A stretch of 64,000 nt of DNA from JAUIAS01 sp030425395 (GCA_043553855.1 CP121336.1:682001-746000), one strand, 5' to 3'; counted from the stretch's first letter, positions 26,542-35,398 are shown. Numbers and translations are program-made. Notes: generated by a model from the sequence alone, not told the origin.

Positions 26542-27099
26542 ATGACAGCCACGACACACCCAAAAATTTACGTCTTTGGCGCATCGGGAACCGGCTCGAC
26601 TACACTCGGGCGTAGCGTTTCTGTTGCGTTGGACTTACGGCATGTAGACACAGACGATCACTATTGGGCTCCAGTAAATCCCCCGTTTTCCGTCAAGAAT
26701 ACTCCACAAGAACGCGTTCGTTCGATGAAAGATGCGCTCGGTTGCGCCGGATGGGTTTTGTCGGGAGCCTGCAACGAGTGGGGAAGAGAACTCGTTAATC
26801 AGGCTGATTTAATTGTATTCACAACGCTCAAAACTCCCATTCGACTTGATCGCCTTCGGTCACGAGAAAAAGCCCGTTTCGGCAAGCGGATCGAAGAAGG
26901 CGGGGATATGTTCCAAATACACTTGGACTTCATCACATGGGCGAAGCGCTATGATGACCCAAGTTTCAGTGGCCGTAATATAGGAATGCATGAACGTTGG
27001 CTGGCTAAACAGAGCAAACCAATTCTCCGCATCAATTCTGAATGCGATCCTGAAGCTGCGGTCCGGGCCGTCGTTGAAAAACTATCAACCGTGTTTTGA
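26542..27099 (+). CDS. P-loop kinase of adenylate-kinase type
   Basis: A 185-residue protein opening with a beta strand and Walker A IYVFGASGTGSTTLG at about residues 9-23, followed by DLRHVDTDDHYW as the substrate-side acidic region and a lid-like RLDRLRSREKARFGKRI. This fits the adenylate-kinase/shikimate-kinase-like P-loop group; the substrate is not evident. A serine replaces the usual Walker A lysine (GTGSTT where GxGKS/T is normal), which may weaken nucleotide binding. GC is clearly lower than in its neighbours, suggesting acquisition by transfer. It stands alone. Confidence 0.75.
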   Translation: MTATTHPKIYVFGASGTGSTTLGRSVSVALDLRHVDTDDHYWAPVNPPFSVKNTPQERVRSMKDALGCAGWVLSGACNEWGRELVNQADLIVFTTLKTPIRLDRLRSREKARFGKRIEEGGDMFQIHLDFITWAKRYDDPSFSGRNIGMHERWLAKQSKPILRINSECDPEAAVRAVVEKLSTVF

Positions 27100-27400
27100 A
27101 TGACGCTTTGTCCCGCACACCGGGCCTTCACGGAAACCAGCTTCCAAAAACTTCTTGGAACGCTGGTTTCTTGTTATCGGGCTGACCTGAACGGCGCCAA
27201 GCGCCGCACGGCACCATTGACTGCAAGGTGCTGGCTTTGGCGGGGTCTTTTTTATCTCTTGCGGCCCGTTTGCCCATAGGGTTTGCGCACAAGAATAGTG
27301 GCCACTGCAATACAAGGCGATCTAGCGCACACCCGTCCGAAGTGATCCGCCCGCGCGCCCCATCCGTATTCCTTGTAAACAGGATGAAAGGGACCGGCGC
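27100..27400. other. Intergenic stretch with weak coding-like trace
   Basis: No gene was accepted in these 301 bases. On the minus strand a frame ending at 27128 has a plausible amino-acid pattern (KRAARDKKDPAKAS, then GQPDNKKPAFQEVF) but no credible start or ribosome-binding site and no neighbours in frame. It could be a remnant of a lost gene beside the low-GC kinase. Confidence 0.4.
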
Positions 27401-27931
27401 ATGATCTTGGCGAACACAAATCTTGGCCGTGCCTTGGGTGTTGCAGCGGCGGCCGCGGCGTGGTGCGTGATCGCCACCGCTGCCCATGCCGATCTGCGGG
27501 TGCGCTTTCAGGAAGGAGCCCCCAAGGACCGGTTTGAAATCCGGAACATCGGGGCCTGCACCATTACGGGCGCGTCCGTCGTGATCGACCTGTCGCAGTC
27601 ACAGGGCGGGCTGATCTTTGACGTGACCTCATCGGGTCAGGGAACGCAGGTTTTCCAACCCTTTGAGATCGTTCAGGGCGCCGACGCGCTGGCCCGGGTG
27701 CCCACGGTTGTGGACGGTCAAAACCGGGTCGCGCTTGAGATCACCCGCCTTGCCCCCGATGCCAGCATCGCCTTTACGATTGACGTGGACGACACCCTTG
27801 GGCAACGCGCCACGACGGTCACAGGGGCCGAAATTGCGGGGGCCACGGTCTCTTACAACAGCGGGGCGATACCGGCCTTGGCCACCTTTGCCAACGGCCC
27901 CCGGACGGTGATCCCGATGCCGGATTGCTGA
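27401..27931 (+). CDS. Secreted beta-rich protein of unknown function
   Basis: A 176-residue exported protein with a signal peptide ending in AAHA, before DLRVRF. The mature part alternates hydrophobic and polar residues as in a beta-sandwich and ends RTVIPMPDC. I recall similar Rhodobacterales proteins carrying the name aggregation factor core, a label without experimental support known to me. Only two cysteines remain in the mature chain, in GACTITGA and at the very end, which may form a disulfide. It converges with the DUF418-like gene. Confidence 0.65.
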   Translation: MILANTNLGRALGVAAAAAAWCVIATAAHADLRVRFQEGAPKDRFEIRNIGACTITGASVVIDLSQSQGGLIFDVTSSGQGTQVFQPFEIVQGADALARVPTVVDGQNRVALEITRLAPDASIAFTIDVDDTLGQRATTVTGAEIAGATVSYNSGAIPALATFANGPRTVIPMPDC

Positions 27932-27955
27932 ACCGCGCCTGTTGGTCGGGTGCGG

Positions 27956-29035
27956 CTATCCGGCGATCTTGCGCATCAACGCCTCGATCGGGCCGCGTTT
28001 GAACCACTTGGCCCAGATCATCGCATAAACCGTGGCGCAGACGCAAAACACGGCCGAGGCCCAGACCGCCTGCCCTACGGATTGACCACCAAGCATGCCC
28101 AGCGCCTCGAGCGTGCCCATACCGATCAGGACATGGGCGATATAGAGCGTCAGGGTCTGGCGACCGGCCGGGCCGAACACGGCAAGCAGGCCGATCCTGC
28201 GCATCTTGTCCGCCATCAGCAGGCACAGCCCCACCACGATACAGGCCGCCCCGCACCCGGCCACGAAATAGAACGGCACTGGCGGCACCGGGTCGGTGCC
28301 GACAAGCGCGACCAACTCCGGGTCGATCCTTGCCATCAGGGGTGTCAGCACGGCGCTGATCCCTTCCACGAGGGCCAGAGCCACAGCGCCCCCTGCGACG
28401 AGCCGGAGTTGCGTGCCTCTGGCATCCAGCGAAATGCGGCTGAGCACGATCCCGAACACAAGAAAGCCAAGCCACGGCACCACAGGGTGCCAACCGTTGA
28501 AGAACAGGTTTCGCACAAATCCTGACACCGTCCAGAACCCGGAATAGGTGTAGCTGTCCCAGTCCCAGCCCGCGTCATAGTCGAGGATCATCAAACCGAC
28601 CACGAACAGCAGGTTCAGGCCAAGCACACCCCAGATCAGCGTGCGGGTTCGCAGCGGCAACAGCGCCGCTCCGAAAAGGAAATAGAAGGCATAGTAGTGC
28701 AGGATATCGGCATCAAAGATCGTCATGTTCAACAGACCGATCACCAGCAGGAACACCGCCCTCTTGATCGTCACCGGAACCGTCTGATCCAGCCCCTTTA
28801 ACCCAGCCAGCCCCAGTCCGATCCCTGCAAGAACCACAAAGGTCGCGGCGGCGCGTCCTTCCAGGGCTGCGGTCAGCGCATGTGCCATTCCTGTGCCCGA
28901 ACTTATAACCGCGTCCGCATCCGCGCCCATGGCGATCTTGAAATTGACGATGACCATCCCGACAAACGCGACGTATCGGGCCAGATCCAGCCCCTCCAAC
29001 CGCGCGGCGGGTCTTTTGGCTTGCGGCATCTGCAT
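27956..29035 (-). CDS. DUF418/YeiB-like membrane protein
   Basis: A 359-residue polytopic membrane protein, about ten helices. It opens with RLEGLDLARYVAFVGMVIVNF, the pattern of the DUF418/DUF1624 and acyltransferase-3-like group, and has a late GRQTLTLYIAHVLIG stretch, also characteristic. Related proteins are proposed acetyl or acyl transferases across membranes, but function is unproven. The N-terminus is short and basic; the ATG at 29035 is plausible but not fixed by a strong ribosome-binding site. Confidence 0.8.
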   Translation of the reverse strand: MQMPQAKRPAARLEGLDLARYVAFVGMVIVNFKIAMGADADAVISSGTGMAHALTAALEGRAAATFVVLAGIGLGLAGLKGLDQTVPVTIKRAVFLLVIGLLNMTIFDADILHYYAFYFLFGAALLPLRTRTLIWGVLGLNLLFVVGLMILDYDAGWDWDSYTYSGFWTVSGFVRNLFFNGWHPVVPWLGFLVFGIVLSRISLDARGTQLRLVAGGAVALALVEGISAVLTPLMARIDPELVALVGTDPVPPVPFYFVAGCGAACIVVGLCLLMADKMRRIGLLAVFGPAGRQTLTLYIAHVLIGMGTLEALGMLGGQSVGQAVWASAVFCVCATVYAMIWAKWFKRGPIEALMRKIAG

Positions 29036-29174
29036 GTCGGATTTTTTCCCTGAAAACCAACCCGATCAGATGCGGGTCGCGTGAACATGCGCATATGCGG
29101 TCGCGCGGTTCAATCCAAAGCCCCGGAACGAGGCCGGGCATAGCCCCTCTGGCCACCATTACGGGCGTCCGGTA

Positions 29175-29540
29175 TCAGAGCAATCCCCGCCAATGCAGAA
29201 CCACAAGCACCAGAGTGAACACCGCAATCAGGTTGAACGACAGAGAGGCCAATATCCCCAGCACCAGATCCTTGCGCCGTTCCGCAGGATCCACGGATTC
29301 AAGCCATTGCGTCACCACGCGCGCAGCGGAGCCAAGCGCCGGCATATCCAGCGTCAGGCGCAGCTTGGGGTGCTGGGCCAGAGCGAGACTGTCAGTCAGC
29401 ATACGCGCGCGCCGTCGGACATGGCGTGGCATATGCCGCGCCGCCTTTCGCAACCGGCCGGTCATGTCATCGCCGGTCAGACCCATCTTTTCCTCAAGAA
29501 GGTCAGACACGCGGTTCATCTGAGTCTCAAAGCCATCCAT
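29175..29540 (-). CDS. Hypothetical protein with C-terminal membrane segments
   Basis: A 121-residue protein. The first 80 residues are charged and helical (LEEKMGLTGDDMTGRLRKAARHMPRHVRRRARML), and the C-terminal 30 residues form one long or two short hydrophobic segments (LVLGILASLSFNLIAVFTLVLVVLHW). This layout suggests a tail-anchored cytoplasmic protein. I do not recognise a family. It is divergent from the hydrolase gene, sharing a promoter region of about 75 bases. Confidence 0.7.
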   Translation of the reverse strand: MDGFETQMNRVSDLLEEKMGLTGDDMTGRLRKAARHMPRHVRRRARMLTDSLALAQHPKLRLTLDMPALGSAARVVTQWLESVDPAERRKDLVLGILASLSFNLIAVFTLVLVVLHWRGLL

Positions 29541-29616
29541 CGGGGTGAGCCTAGCTTCCTCTCAACATCTGCGCAATCAGTCTGGTGCGGGCGGCGCAGG
29601 CGCGGTATCTGGGGAC

Positions 29617-30372
29617 ATGTTGAACACGATTATTCACGGCACCCCCACCGATCTCCCCCCGCTTCTCATTGTGCACGGCCTGTTCGGGTCGGCGCGCAAC
29701 TGGGGCGTCATTGCCAAACGGATGAGCGATACACGGCAGGTCATCGCCGTCGATCAACGCAATCACGGCGACAGCCCGCGTGCATCATCGAACACCTATT
29801 CGGACATGGCCGCGGACCTTGCCGAGGTGATCGCGGCACATGGCGGGTATTGCGATGTTCTGGGGCATTCGATGGGGGGCAAGGCCGCCATGGTTCTGGC
29901 CCTGCAAAACGGGGAAATGGTGCGGCGCGCGGTCATCGCGGATATTGCACCGGTAAGCTATGGCCACAGCCAGAGCCACCATATTGCCGCGATGCGTGCG
30001 GTGGACCTGTCACAGGTCACCCGGCGGTCGGACGCGCAGGCGCAACTGGCAACCCAGGGCACCGATGCCGCGCTGCAGGCGTTCTTTACCCAATCGGTGG
30101 ACGTCGCGGAAAAGCGGTGGAAACTGAACCTCGATGTTCTCGAAGACCAGATGCCGCATATTCTGGGATTCCCCGAGATGTCGGCCCGGTTCGACGGCCC
30201 GGTCCTGTTCTTGTCAGGGGCGGTGTCGGATTACGTCCGGCCCGAACACCGCGAGCGGATCAAAACGCTGTTTCCGAATGCAAAATTCGCGAAAATCCCA
30301 GACGCAGGCCATTGGCTTCATGCCGAGAAGCCGCGCGAATTCGAAGCAACCCTGCGCGCCTTTCTGGGCTAA
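29617..30372 (+). CDS. Alpha/beta hydrolase (YbfF-like esterase)
   Basis: A 251-residue cytoplasmic esterase. Oxyanion-side motif LIVHGLFGSARNWG opens the fold, the nucleophile serine is in DVLGHSMGGKAAM, and the last catalytic residue is the histidine of DAGHWLHAEKP. VDQRNHGDSPR is a typical YbfF-type stretch. The ATG at 29617 follows GGGGA; the frame extends upstream but with no homologous sequence. The substrate is not known; YbfF acts on short acyl esters and acyl-CoA in vitro. Confidence 0.88.
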   Translation: MLNTIIHGTPTDLPPLLIVHGLFGSARNWGVIAKRMSDTRQVIAVDQRNHGDSPRASSNTYSDMAADLAEVIAAHGGYCDVLGHSMGGKAAMVLALQNGEMVRRAVIADIAPVSYGHSQSHHIAAMRAVDLSQVTRRSDAQAQLATQGTDAALQAFFTQSVDVAEKRWKLNLDVLEDQMPHILGFPEMSARFDGPVLFLSGAVSDYVRPEHRERIKTLFPNAKFAKIPDAGHWLHAEKPREFEATLRAFLG

Positions 30373-30401
30373 AGCGTGTCGCGATCCCGCGATGCGCAGT
30401 G

Positions 30402-30439
30402 GCGCGCGTCCCGCCAATCCGCAGGACGCGCGCTGTTTT
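30402..30439 (+). terminator. Terminator between convergent hydrolase and DsrE genes
   Basis: GCGCGCGTCC at 30402-30411 pairs perfectly with GGACGCGCGC at 30424-30433 across a 12-base loop, followed by TGTTTT on the plus strand. It suits the end of the hydrolase transcript and may also act on the opposite one. Confidence 0.65.
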
Positions 30440-30870
30440 CAGGGCCGGATATAAGCAAAGCCCTGCTGTTGCAGTTCCACAAGACGCACCACGCCCGAGG
30501 GGACGACCTCGGCCTCACTGATCAGCGTCACGTCCTTGCCCGCCTTCTCGGACATCTTGCGCAACGTGTTGCCACAGGCGGCAAAGGTGATGTTCTCAAG
30601 CTCGAGCGACATGGTGGCAATGCGTTCGGCCACGGGGCTTTTGCCCGGCACATACATGGCCAGACCCGGCCCGTAAGCCACCATTTCAATCACGACGCTA
30701 TCGCCCTGCGCCTTATAGTAGTTTGACACATTCTGCGCGTTATTGAGCGCCATGTTCATCAACTTGGGGTCATTTTCGTCCACGTGAAAGGCGACGTGGT
30801 GGGTCTGCCCTTCTGCGAATGCGCCTGTCGCCATTAAAGCGATTGCCGCAGCGGTTGCCAGTTTTTTCAT
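30439..30870 (-). CDS. Exported DsrE-like sulfur-relay protein
   Basis: A 143-residue protein with a signal peptide (MKKLATAAAIALMATGAFA) and a DsrE-like domain: HHVAFHVDENDPKLMNMALNN, then EMVAYGPGLAMY, and the single-cysteine stretch ITFAACGNTLRKM. DsrE-type proteins carry persulfide sulfur; the retained cysteine near residue 100 fits. It is periplasmic by prediction. GGAGG lies before the ATG at 30870. The rhodanese gene 70 bases upstream on the same strand makes a small sulfur-handling pair. Confidence 0.85.
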   Translation of the reverse strand: MKKLATAAAIALMATGAFAEGQTHHVAFHVDENDPKLMNMALNNAQNVSNYYKAQGDSVVIEMVAYGPGLAMYVPGKSPVAERIATMSLELENITFAACGNTLRKMSEKAGKDVTLISEAEVVPSGVVRLVELQQQGFAYIRP

Positions 30871-30941
30871 GAATTTCCTCCCTGTCATGAAACGTGTTCA
30901 CGCACCGGGATCCTTCCCCCGCGTGACGGTCTGATCCGGGG

Positions 30942-31334
30942 TCACATGCCGGGATCAACCCCTTCAAGGGTTGCGCCCCCGCCATCGACCCAATCCTGAA
31001 GCCCGCCGAGGTTATAGACCTCACCAAACCCCATATCCTTGAGAAGCTTGCCCGCCAGCGCCGCGCGTCCACCCGATGCGCAATGCAGGATGATCGCCCG
31101 ATCCTTGCGCATTTCAGGATCATGGAACGGCACCGTATCGTCTGCCCGGAATTCCAGCATGCCCCGCGGAATGTGATGGGCACCGACCGCGCGGCCCGTG
31201 CGCTCCAGTTCCGGCGCATCGCGAATATCGAGCAGAAGCGCCCCCTCTTGCATTTTCGCCTTGGCATCCTGCGCTGAAATCTTGGGAACGGCGGCATGGG
31301 CCTCGGCCAGCATTTGCTGAACGGTTAGTGACAT
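30942..31334 (-). CDS. Rhodanese-like sulfurtransferase
   Basis: A 130-residue single rhodanese domain. The active-site loop is ILHCASGGRAALAG with the persulfide-forming cysteine; LLLDIRDAPELERTG is the typical upstream motif. It has no signal peptide, so it acts in the cytoplasm. The ATG at 31334 is preferred over 31340 because AGGAG is then spaced eight bases away. It transfers sulfur from thiosulfate or another donor; its partner is probably the DsrE-like protein encoded next. Confidence 0.92.
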   Translation of the reverse strand: MSLTVQQMLAEAHAAVPKISAQDAKAKMQEGALLLDIRDAPELERTGRAVGAHHIPRGMLEFRADDTVPFHDPEMRKDRAIILHCASGGRAALAGKLLKDMGFGEVYNLGGLQDWVDGGGATLEGVDPGM

Positions 31335-31486
31335 TGTCATATCTCCTTTTTTGCAAGTTTAGGCACCGGCCATGCCAGAGGTCAAACCCGAAAACTCCCG
31401 GTGCTTGTGCACGCGCGTCTTCGCACCTACGGTATGAGGAAAATTTGCGTCGCAGAGATTTTGCCCAAAGACGGAGGACAAGGGCC

Positions 31487-32062
31487 ATGAAACAGATTTT
31501 CTCACTTGGATTAGCAGCGGCCTTTGCCCTTGTCGCGAGCGGGGCCGCGATGGCCGGGCCGCTCAAGCTGGCCCCGGCCGACCCGCAGCCATCATCGGTC
31601 AAGCCGGGACTGAAGGTCTGGTATGCCTATCCGGACGATGTGAAAGGGCTGGGCGATGCCAAGCGCGCGCTCGCAGACGGGGCCAAAGCTGGCCCGCCGC
31701 TTGAAGGTCTGGATTATTGGGACACCGAAGACGGCATGGATACCATGACTTCGGGTCAGGCCCACAAGATCGCGGCGCGAATCGAAGGCTATGTCAGGTT
31801 CGATGCGCCGGGCCGGTATACGATTGATTTCCTGAGCAACGACGGGTTGGAGGCGTTTGTTGGCGGCCAGCGCGTCGCGCTGGCAACCGCCCGTCGCGGC
31901 TGCGAGCCGATCGAAGCGACCGAGGTCGAGGTGCCCAAGGCCGGATGGTATCCGATTCAGGCCACCTATTTCCAAAGGCTCGGCACCGCCTGCCTGCATA
32001 TGCGGGCCGCACCGGCGGGCACCAAACCCGACTGGATGCCGAACTCGGCTTTTGGATACTGA
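31487..32062 (+). CDS. Secreted PA14-domain-type protein
   Basis: A 191-residue exported protein with a signal peptide ending in AAMAG. The mature part reads as a PA14-like beta-barrel: KVWYAYPDDVKGLG, then IEGYVRFDAPGRYTIDFLSNDGLEAFVGGQRV, with GWYPIQATYFQRLGTA later. PA14 domains bind carbohydrates or act in adhesion and processing. No catalytic residues were seen. GGAGG lies before the ATG at 31487. It is divergent from the rhodanese gene and ends before a clear bidirectional terminator. Confidence 0.75.
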   Translation: MKQIFSLGLAAAFALVASGAAMAGPLKLAPADPQPSSVKPGLKVWYAYPDDVKGLGDAKRALADGAKAGPPLEGLDYWDTEDGMDTMTSGQAHKIAARIEGYVRFDAPGRYTIDFLSNDGLEAFVGGQRVALATARRGCEPIEATEVEVPKAGWYPIQATYFQRLGTACLHMRAAPAGTKPDWMPNSAFGY

Positions 32063-32069
32063 ATGCGCA

Positions 32070-32091
32070 AGGGTGGCCGCAGCGCCACCCT
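32070..32091. terminator. Hairpin between convergent genes at 32.1 kb
   Basis: AGGGTGGC at 32070-32077 pairs perfectly with GCCACCCT at 32084-32091 across six bases. It lies between the ends of the PA14-type gene and the 58-residue membrane protein gene. No strong T-run is present on either strand. Confidence 0.5.
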
Positions 32092-32115
32092 GACCCCATC
32101 AAATCCGGGGCTTTG

Positions 32116-32292
32116 TCAGGACAGCTTGCGCGCCAGCAGCCACGATGCCGGGATTGCCGCGACAAAACCGACACCCGCAGATATGAGAATGGGCATCAGC
32201 GTGTCATAGCCCAGCGTCAATGCCGCAATCACCGCTGATCCGGCAAGCGTCGAGCCCAGAAAAATGTGAATAAGTAATGTAAGCGCAAGCAT
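32116..32292 (-). CDS. 58-residue two-helix membrane protein
   Basis: A short gene with a strong ribosome-binding site (AAAGGAGGG) before the ATG at 32292. The product has two hydrophobic helices, about residues 3-26 and 34-53, separated by GYDTLMP, and ends ARKLS. Rhodobacterales genomes carry very similar short proteins that databases often call CTP synthetase; that name appears to be a mis-annotation, as nothing of the 540-residue enzyme is present. Function unknown. Length and hydrophobicity fit a small membrane-embedded regulator or stress protein. Confidence 0.8.
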   Translation of the reverse strand: MLALTLLIHIFLGSTLAGSAVIAALTLGYDTLMPILISAGVGFVAAIPASWLLARKLS

Positions 32293-32477
32293 TGGACCCT
32301 CCTTTGATCAGATGGGTCACGTATATAGATTTCAGAATATCTGTCTTTGATCTGCGTCACATTGCGGGGCGCGGCCCGCGCGGCCCCCGCAGGCGGCTGA
32401 ACGGGCCTAAGTCAGCGCCCATAGCCATCGTTCGGGCAGCCGCGCCGGACCCCGGCACAGCCGCCTTGCAGATGTTG

Positions 32478-34277
32478 TCAGCTATCCATCTTGAGCGCCG
32501 AGATGAACGCTTCCTGCGGGATATCCACCTTGCCGAACTGGCGCATCTTCTTCTTGCCCGCCTTCTGTTTTTCAAGAAGCTTCTTCTTTCGGGTCACGTC
32601 GCCGCCGTAACACTTGGCGGTTACGTCCTTGCGCATCGCCGACAGGGTTTCGCGGGCAATGACCTTGCCGCCGATCGCCGCCTGGATCGGGATCTTGAAC
32701 ATATGGCGCGGGATCAGATCCTTGAGCTTTTCGACCATCGCCCGGCCCCGCATTTCAGCGCGCTCGCGATGCACCATGGTCGACAGTGCGTCCACGGGTT
32801 CATCGTTGACCAGAACCTGCATCTTGACCAGATTGTCCTGCCGATACCCCGTCATCTGGTAATCGAATGACGCATAGCCTTTGGTGACAGATTTCAACCG
32901 GTCATAGAAGTCGAACACCACTTCGTTCAGCGGCAGGTCATAAACCACCATCGCCCGCGATCCGGCATAGGTCAGATCCATCTGGATGCCCCGGCGTTCC
33001 TGACACAGCTTGAGAACATCGCCAAGGAATTCATCCGGCACAAGGATCGTCGCCTTAATACGCGGTTCTTCGAGATGGTCGACATGGGTCAGGTCGGGCA
33101 TGTCGGAGGGATTGTGCAATTCCCGCATGCTGCCGTCCTTCATATAGACATGATAGACCACCGACGGTGCCGTGGTGATCAGGTCGATATTGTATTCCCG
33201 CTCGATCCGGTCGCGGATCACCTCAAGGTGCAACAGCCCCAGAAATCCGCAGCGGAACCCAAAACCAAGGGCCGCGGAGGTTTCCATCTCATAGCTGAAG
33301 GACGCATCATTCAGGGCCAGTTTCTCGATCGCGTCGCGCAGATCCTCGAACTGCGCCGAATCCACCGGGAACAACCCGCAGAACACCACCGGCACGGATG
33401 GCTTGAACCCCGGCAACGCGGTTTCGCAGCCCTTCTTTTCGTGCGTGATGGTATCGCCCACGCGGGTATCGCGCACCTGCTTGATAGAGGCCGTCAGAAA
33501 GCCGATCTCGCCCGGTCCCAATTCATCCACCGGCTGCATCTGTGGACGGAACACGCCGATACGGTCCACATGGTGCACCGATCCGTTCGACATCATCCTG
33601 ATCCGCTCACCCTTGCGCAGCACGCCGTCCTTTATCCGAACCAGAACGATCACCCCCAGATAGGCATCATACCAGCTGTCCACCAACATCGCCTTGAGCG
33701 GCGCATCGCGGGTGCCTTCGGGGGCCGGCAACAGCTTGACGATCGCCTCAAGCGTTTCCTTGATGCCGATCCCGGTCTTGGCCGACACCCGGATTGCCCC
33801 GGAGGCGTCGATTCCGATCACATCCTCGATCTGTTCGGCCACCCGATCGCAATCCGCCGCGGGCAGGTCGATCTTGTTGAGAACCGGCACGATCTCGTGA
33901 TCGGCATCAATCGCCTGATAGACGTTGGCCAGCGTCTGCGCCTCGACCCCTTGGGTGGAGTCCACAACCAGCAGCGACCCCTCGACCGCACGCATGGAGC
34001 GGGACACCTCATAGGCAAAATCGACGTGACCGGGTGTGTCGATCAGGTTGAGGACATAGGTCTCGCCATCGTCGGCCTTGTAATCAATGCGCACCGTGTT
34101 CGCCTTGATCGTGATGCCGCGTTCGCGTTCAATATCCATCGCATCCAGAAGCTGCTGCTTCATGTCCCGGTCCTGCACGGTTCCGGTGGACTGGATCAAC
34201 CGATCCGCGAGGGTGGATTTCCCGTGGTCGATATGGGCGACGATGGAAAAATTTCGGATTCTGGAAAGCTCTGTCAT
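32478..34277 (-). CDS. lepA: Elongation factor 4 (LepA)
   Basis: A 599-residue ribosomal GTPase that back-translocates stalled ribosomes. G motifs are visible: AHIDHGKSTL (P-loop), DTPGHVDF (G3) and NKIDLP (G4). EF-G-like domains follow, then the LepA-specific C-terminal domain with KKKLLEKQKAGKKKMRQFG. The ATG at 34277 (MTELSRIRNFS) is the family start; the frame extends upstream to 34340. It sits at the inner membrane or cytoplasm under stress in other bacteria. Confidence 0.97.
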   Translation of the reverse strand: MTELSRIRNFSIVAHIDHGKSTLADRLIQSTGTVQDRDMKQQLLDAMDIERERGITIKANTVRIDYKADDGETYVLNLIDTPGHVDFAYEVSRSMRAVEGSLLVVDSTQGVEAQTLANVYQAIDADHEIVPVLNKIDLPAADCDRVAEQIEDVIGIDASGAIRVSAKTGIGIKETLEAIVKLLPAPEGTRDAPLKAMLVDSWYDAYLGVIVLVRIKDGVLRKGERIRMMSNGSVHHVDRIGVFRPQMQPVDELGPGEIGFLTASIKQVRDTRVGDTITHEKKGCETALPGFKPSVPVVFCGLFPVDSAQFEDLRDAIEKLALNDASFSYEMETSAALGFGFRCGFLGLLHLEVIRDRIEREYNIDLITTAPSVVYHVYMKDGSMRELHNPSDMPDLTHVDHLEEPRIKATILVPDEFLGDVLKLCQERRGIQMDLTYAGSRAMVVYDLPLNEVVFDFYDRLKSVTKGYASFDYQMTGYRQDNLVKMQVLVNDEPVDALSTMVHRERAEMRGRAMVEKLKDLIPRHMFKIPIQAAIGGKVIARETLSAMRKDVTAKCYGGDVTRKKKLLEKQKAGKKKMRQFGKVDIPQEAFISALKMDS

Positions 34278-34409
34278 AGCCGGGGATATGAGCGGGAAAC
34301 AGCGGTTGGTCAAGGTGGCATCGCAGGCACCTGATTGCAAGCCGGGGACGGTTGCGGCATAGTCACGACCGGCACCGATGAAACCGGCACTCAGATGGGG
34401 AAACAGAAG

Positions 34410-34763
34410 ATGCGGGCAGGCGCGGCACTGGTTGCGATCACGCTTACTCTGGGCGCATGCGGCAGCAAGGCGCCGCCGCCTTACGTGCCGCCAACGGCAC
34501 CGGCGATGACCACCTCAGGCCCCCTCGGAACCGCCTGCCTGAACTCCGGCCGTCCCGGCGTCAGCCGCGAACGCTGCGGCTGCATCCAGATGGCCGCCAA
34601 CCAAACCCTGAGCCCGCCGGAGCAATTCCTCGGGGCCGCGTTCTTTGACGACCCGGCCAAGGCCCATGACGTCCGCTTGTCCGACACAGCCCGCGACGAT
34701 GCCTTCTGGGAACGCTGGACCGCCTTTGGCAAGACTGCGGAGACGCTCTGCCGAAGCGCCTGA
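34410..34763 (+). CDS. Small lipoprotein with cysteine-rich domain
   Basis: A 117-residue predicted lipoprotein. The start at 34410 (MRAGAALVAITLTLGAC) is favoured because GGGGA lies nine bases ahead; an ATG at 34395 has none. The lipobox is LGAC. The mature part has cysteines in GTACLNSG, RCGCIQM and the end LCRSA, enough for two disulfides in the periplasm. The stretch ANQTLSPPEQFLGAAFFDDP is compact and conserved-looking. No function known; it diverges from lepA. Confidence 0.72.
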   Translation: MRAGAALVAITLTLGACGSKAPPPYVPPTAPAMTTSGPLGTACLNSGRPGVSRERCGCIQMAANQTLSPPEQFLGAAFFDDPAKAHDVRLSDTARDDAFWERWTAFGKTAETLCRSA

Positions 34764-34818
34764 ACCGATCGCGCAGACGACACCGCGCCCCCCGCGACCT
34801 GCAGACAACCGCCGCCCC

Positions 34819-34881
34819 TTCTTCCGGCCTGAAATACTCCGGGGGGAGGCGCGCTTTGCGCGACGGGGGGCAGCGCCCCCC
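34819..34881. repeat. Dispersed intergenic repeat, copy 2 (inverted)
   Basis: The core reads CTTCTTCCGGCCTGAAATAC with CTCCGGGGGG after it, the reverse complement of the layout at 23.9 kb, followed by GCGCGCTTTGCGCG and by a GGGGGGCAGCGCCCCCC hairpin. It lies between the lipoprotein gene and the phosphatase gene end. Confidence 0.65.
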
Positions 34882-34909
34882 AGCCTGCCCTTTCCGGCAG
34901 GTGCCACGA

Positions 34910-35356
34910 TCAGGACGAAAAGACCGCTTTTCCCAACCCCGCAGCGCAGGTTTCGATCAGATCGAGCACCCCATCGAAATCGCGGGTGTAATAGGGGTCG
35001 GGCACGTGATCCGCGGCCGCATGCGGCGCGAAATCCGTGAACAGGCGCACCGGCGTTTCGTTCCCCTGCGGGCGCAACGCCTCGATCCGGGCGACATTCT
35101 GCGCATCCATCGCAACGATCAGATCAAACGCCGTGAAATCATCGGCGGTGACCTGCCGCGCCCTCAGATCCGACAGGTCATACCCACGCCCCCGCGCCGC
35201 GGATTGCATCGGCCCATAGGGTGCCTCCCCGACATGCCAGTCGGATGTGCCTGCACTGTCGGTGCGGGCCTGCGGAAACATGGCGCGGAACACGCCTTCG
35301 GCAGCGGGTGAGCGGCAGATATTGCCCAGACACACAAAAACGATACGATCACTCAT
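34910..35356 (-). CDS. Low-molecular-weight protein tyrosine phosphatase
   Basis: A 148-residue phosphatase with the phosphate-binding loop CLGNICRS at residues 9-16 (Cys9 nucleophile, Arg15) and the general-acid aspartate in VPDPYYTRD. Length and motif order are those of the LMW-PTP family. Members dephosphorylate tyrosine kinases of exopolysaccharide assembly or arsenate; the capsule genes here are 17 kb away and no link is shown. The ATG at 35356 gives the family start. It diverges from cobB. Confidence 0.93.
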   Translation of the reverse strand: MSDRIVFVCLGNICRSPAAEGVFRAMFPQARTDSAGTSDWHVGEAPYGPMQSAARGRGYDLSDLRARQVTADDFTAFDLIVAMDAQNVARIEALRPQGNETPVRLFTDFAPHAAADHVPDPYYTRDFDGVLDLIETCAAGLGKAVFSS

Positions 35357-35398
35357 GGGCCAACCATGTTGCACATGGGCCATCGAGGCAAGGAGATC

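Noticed and set aside
33075..34334. 419-codon plus-strand frame opposite lepA
   Set aside because: Shadow of lepA; His/Arg-rich, without start signal.
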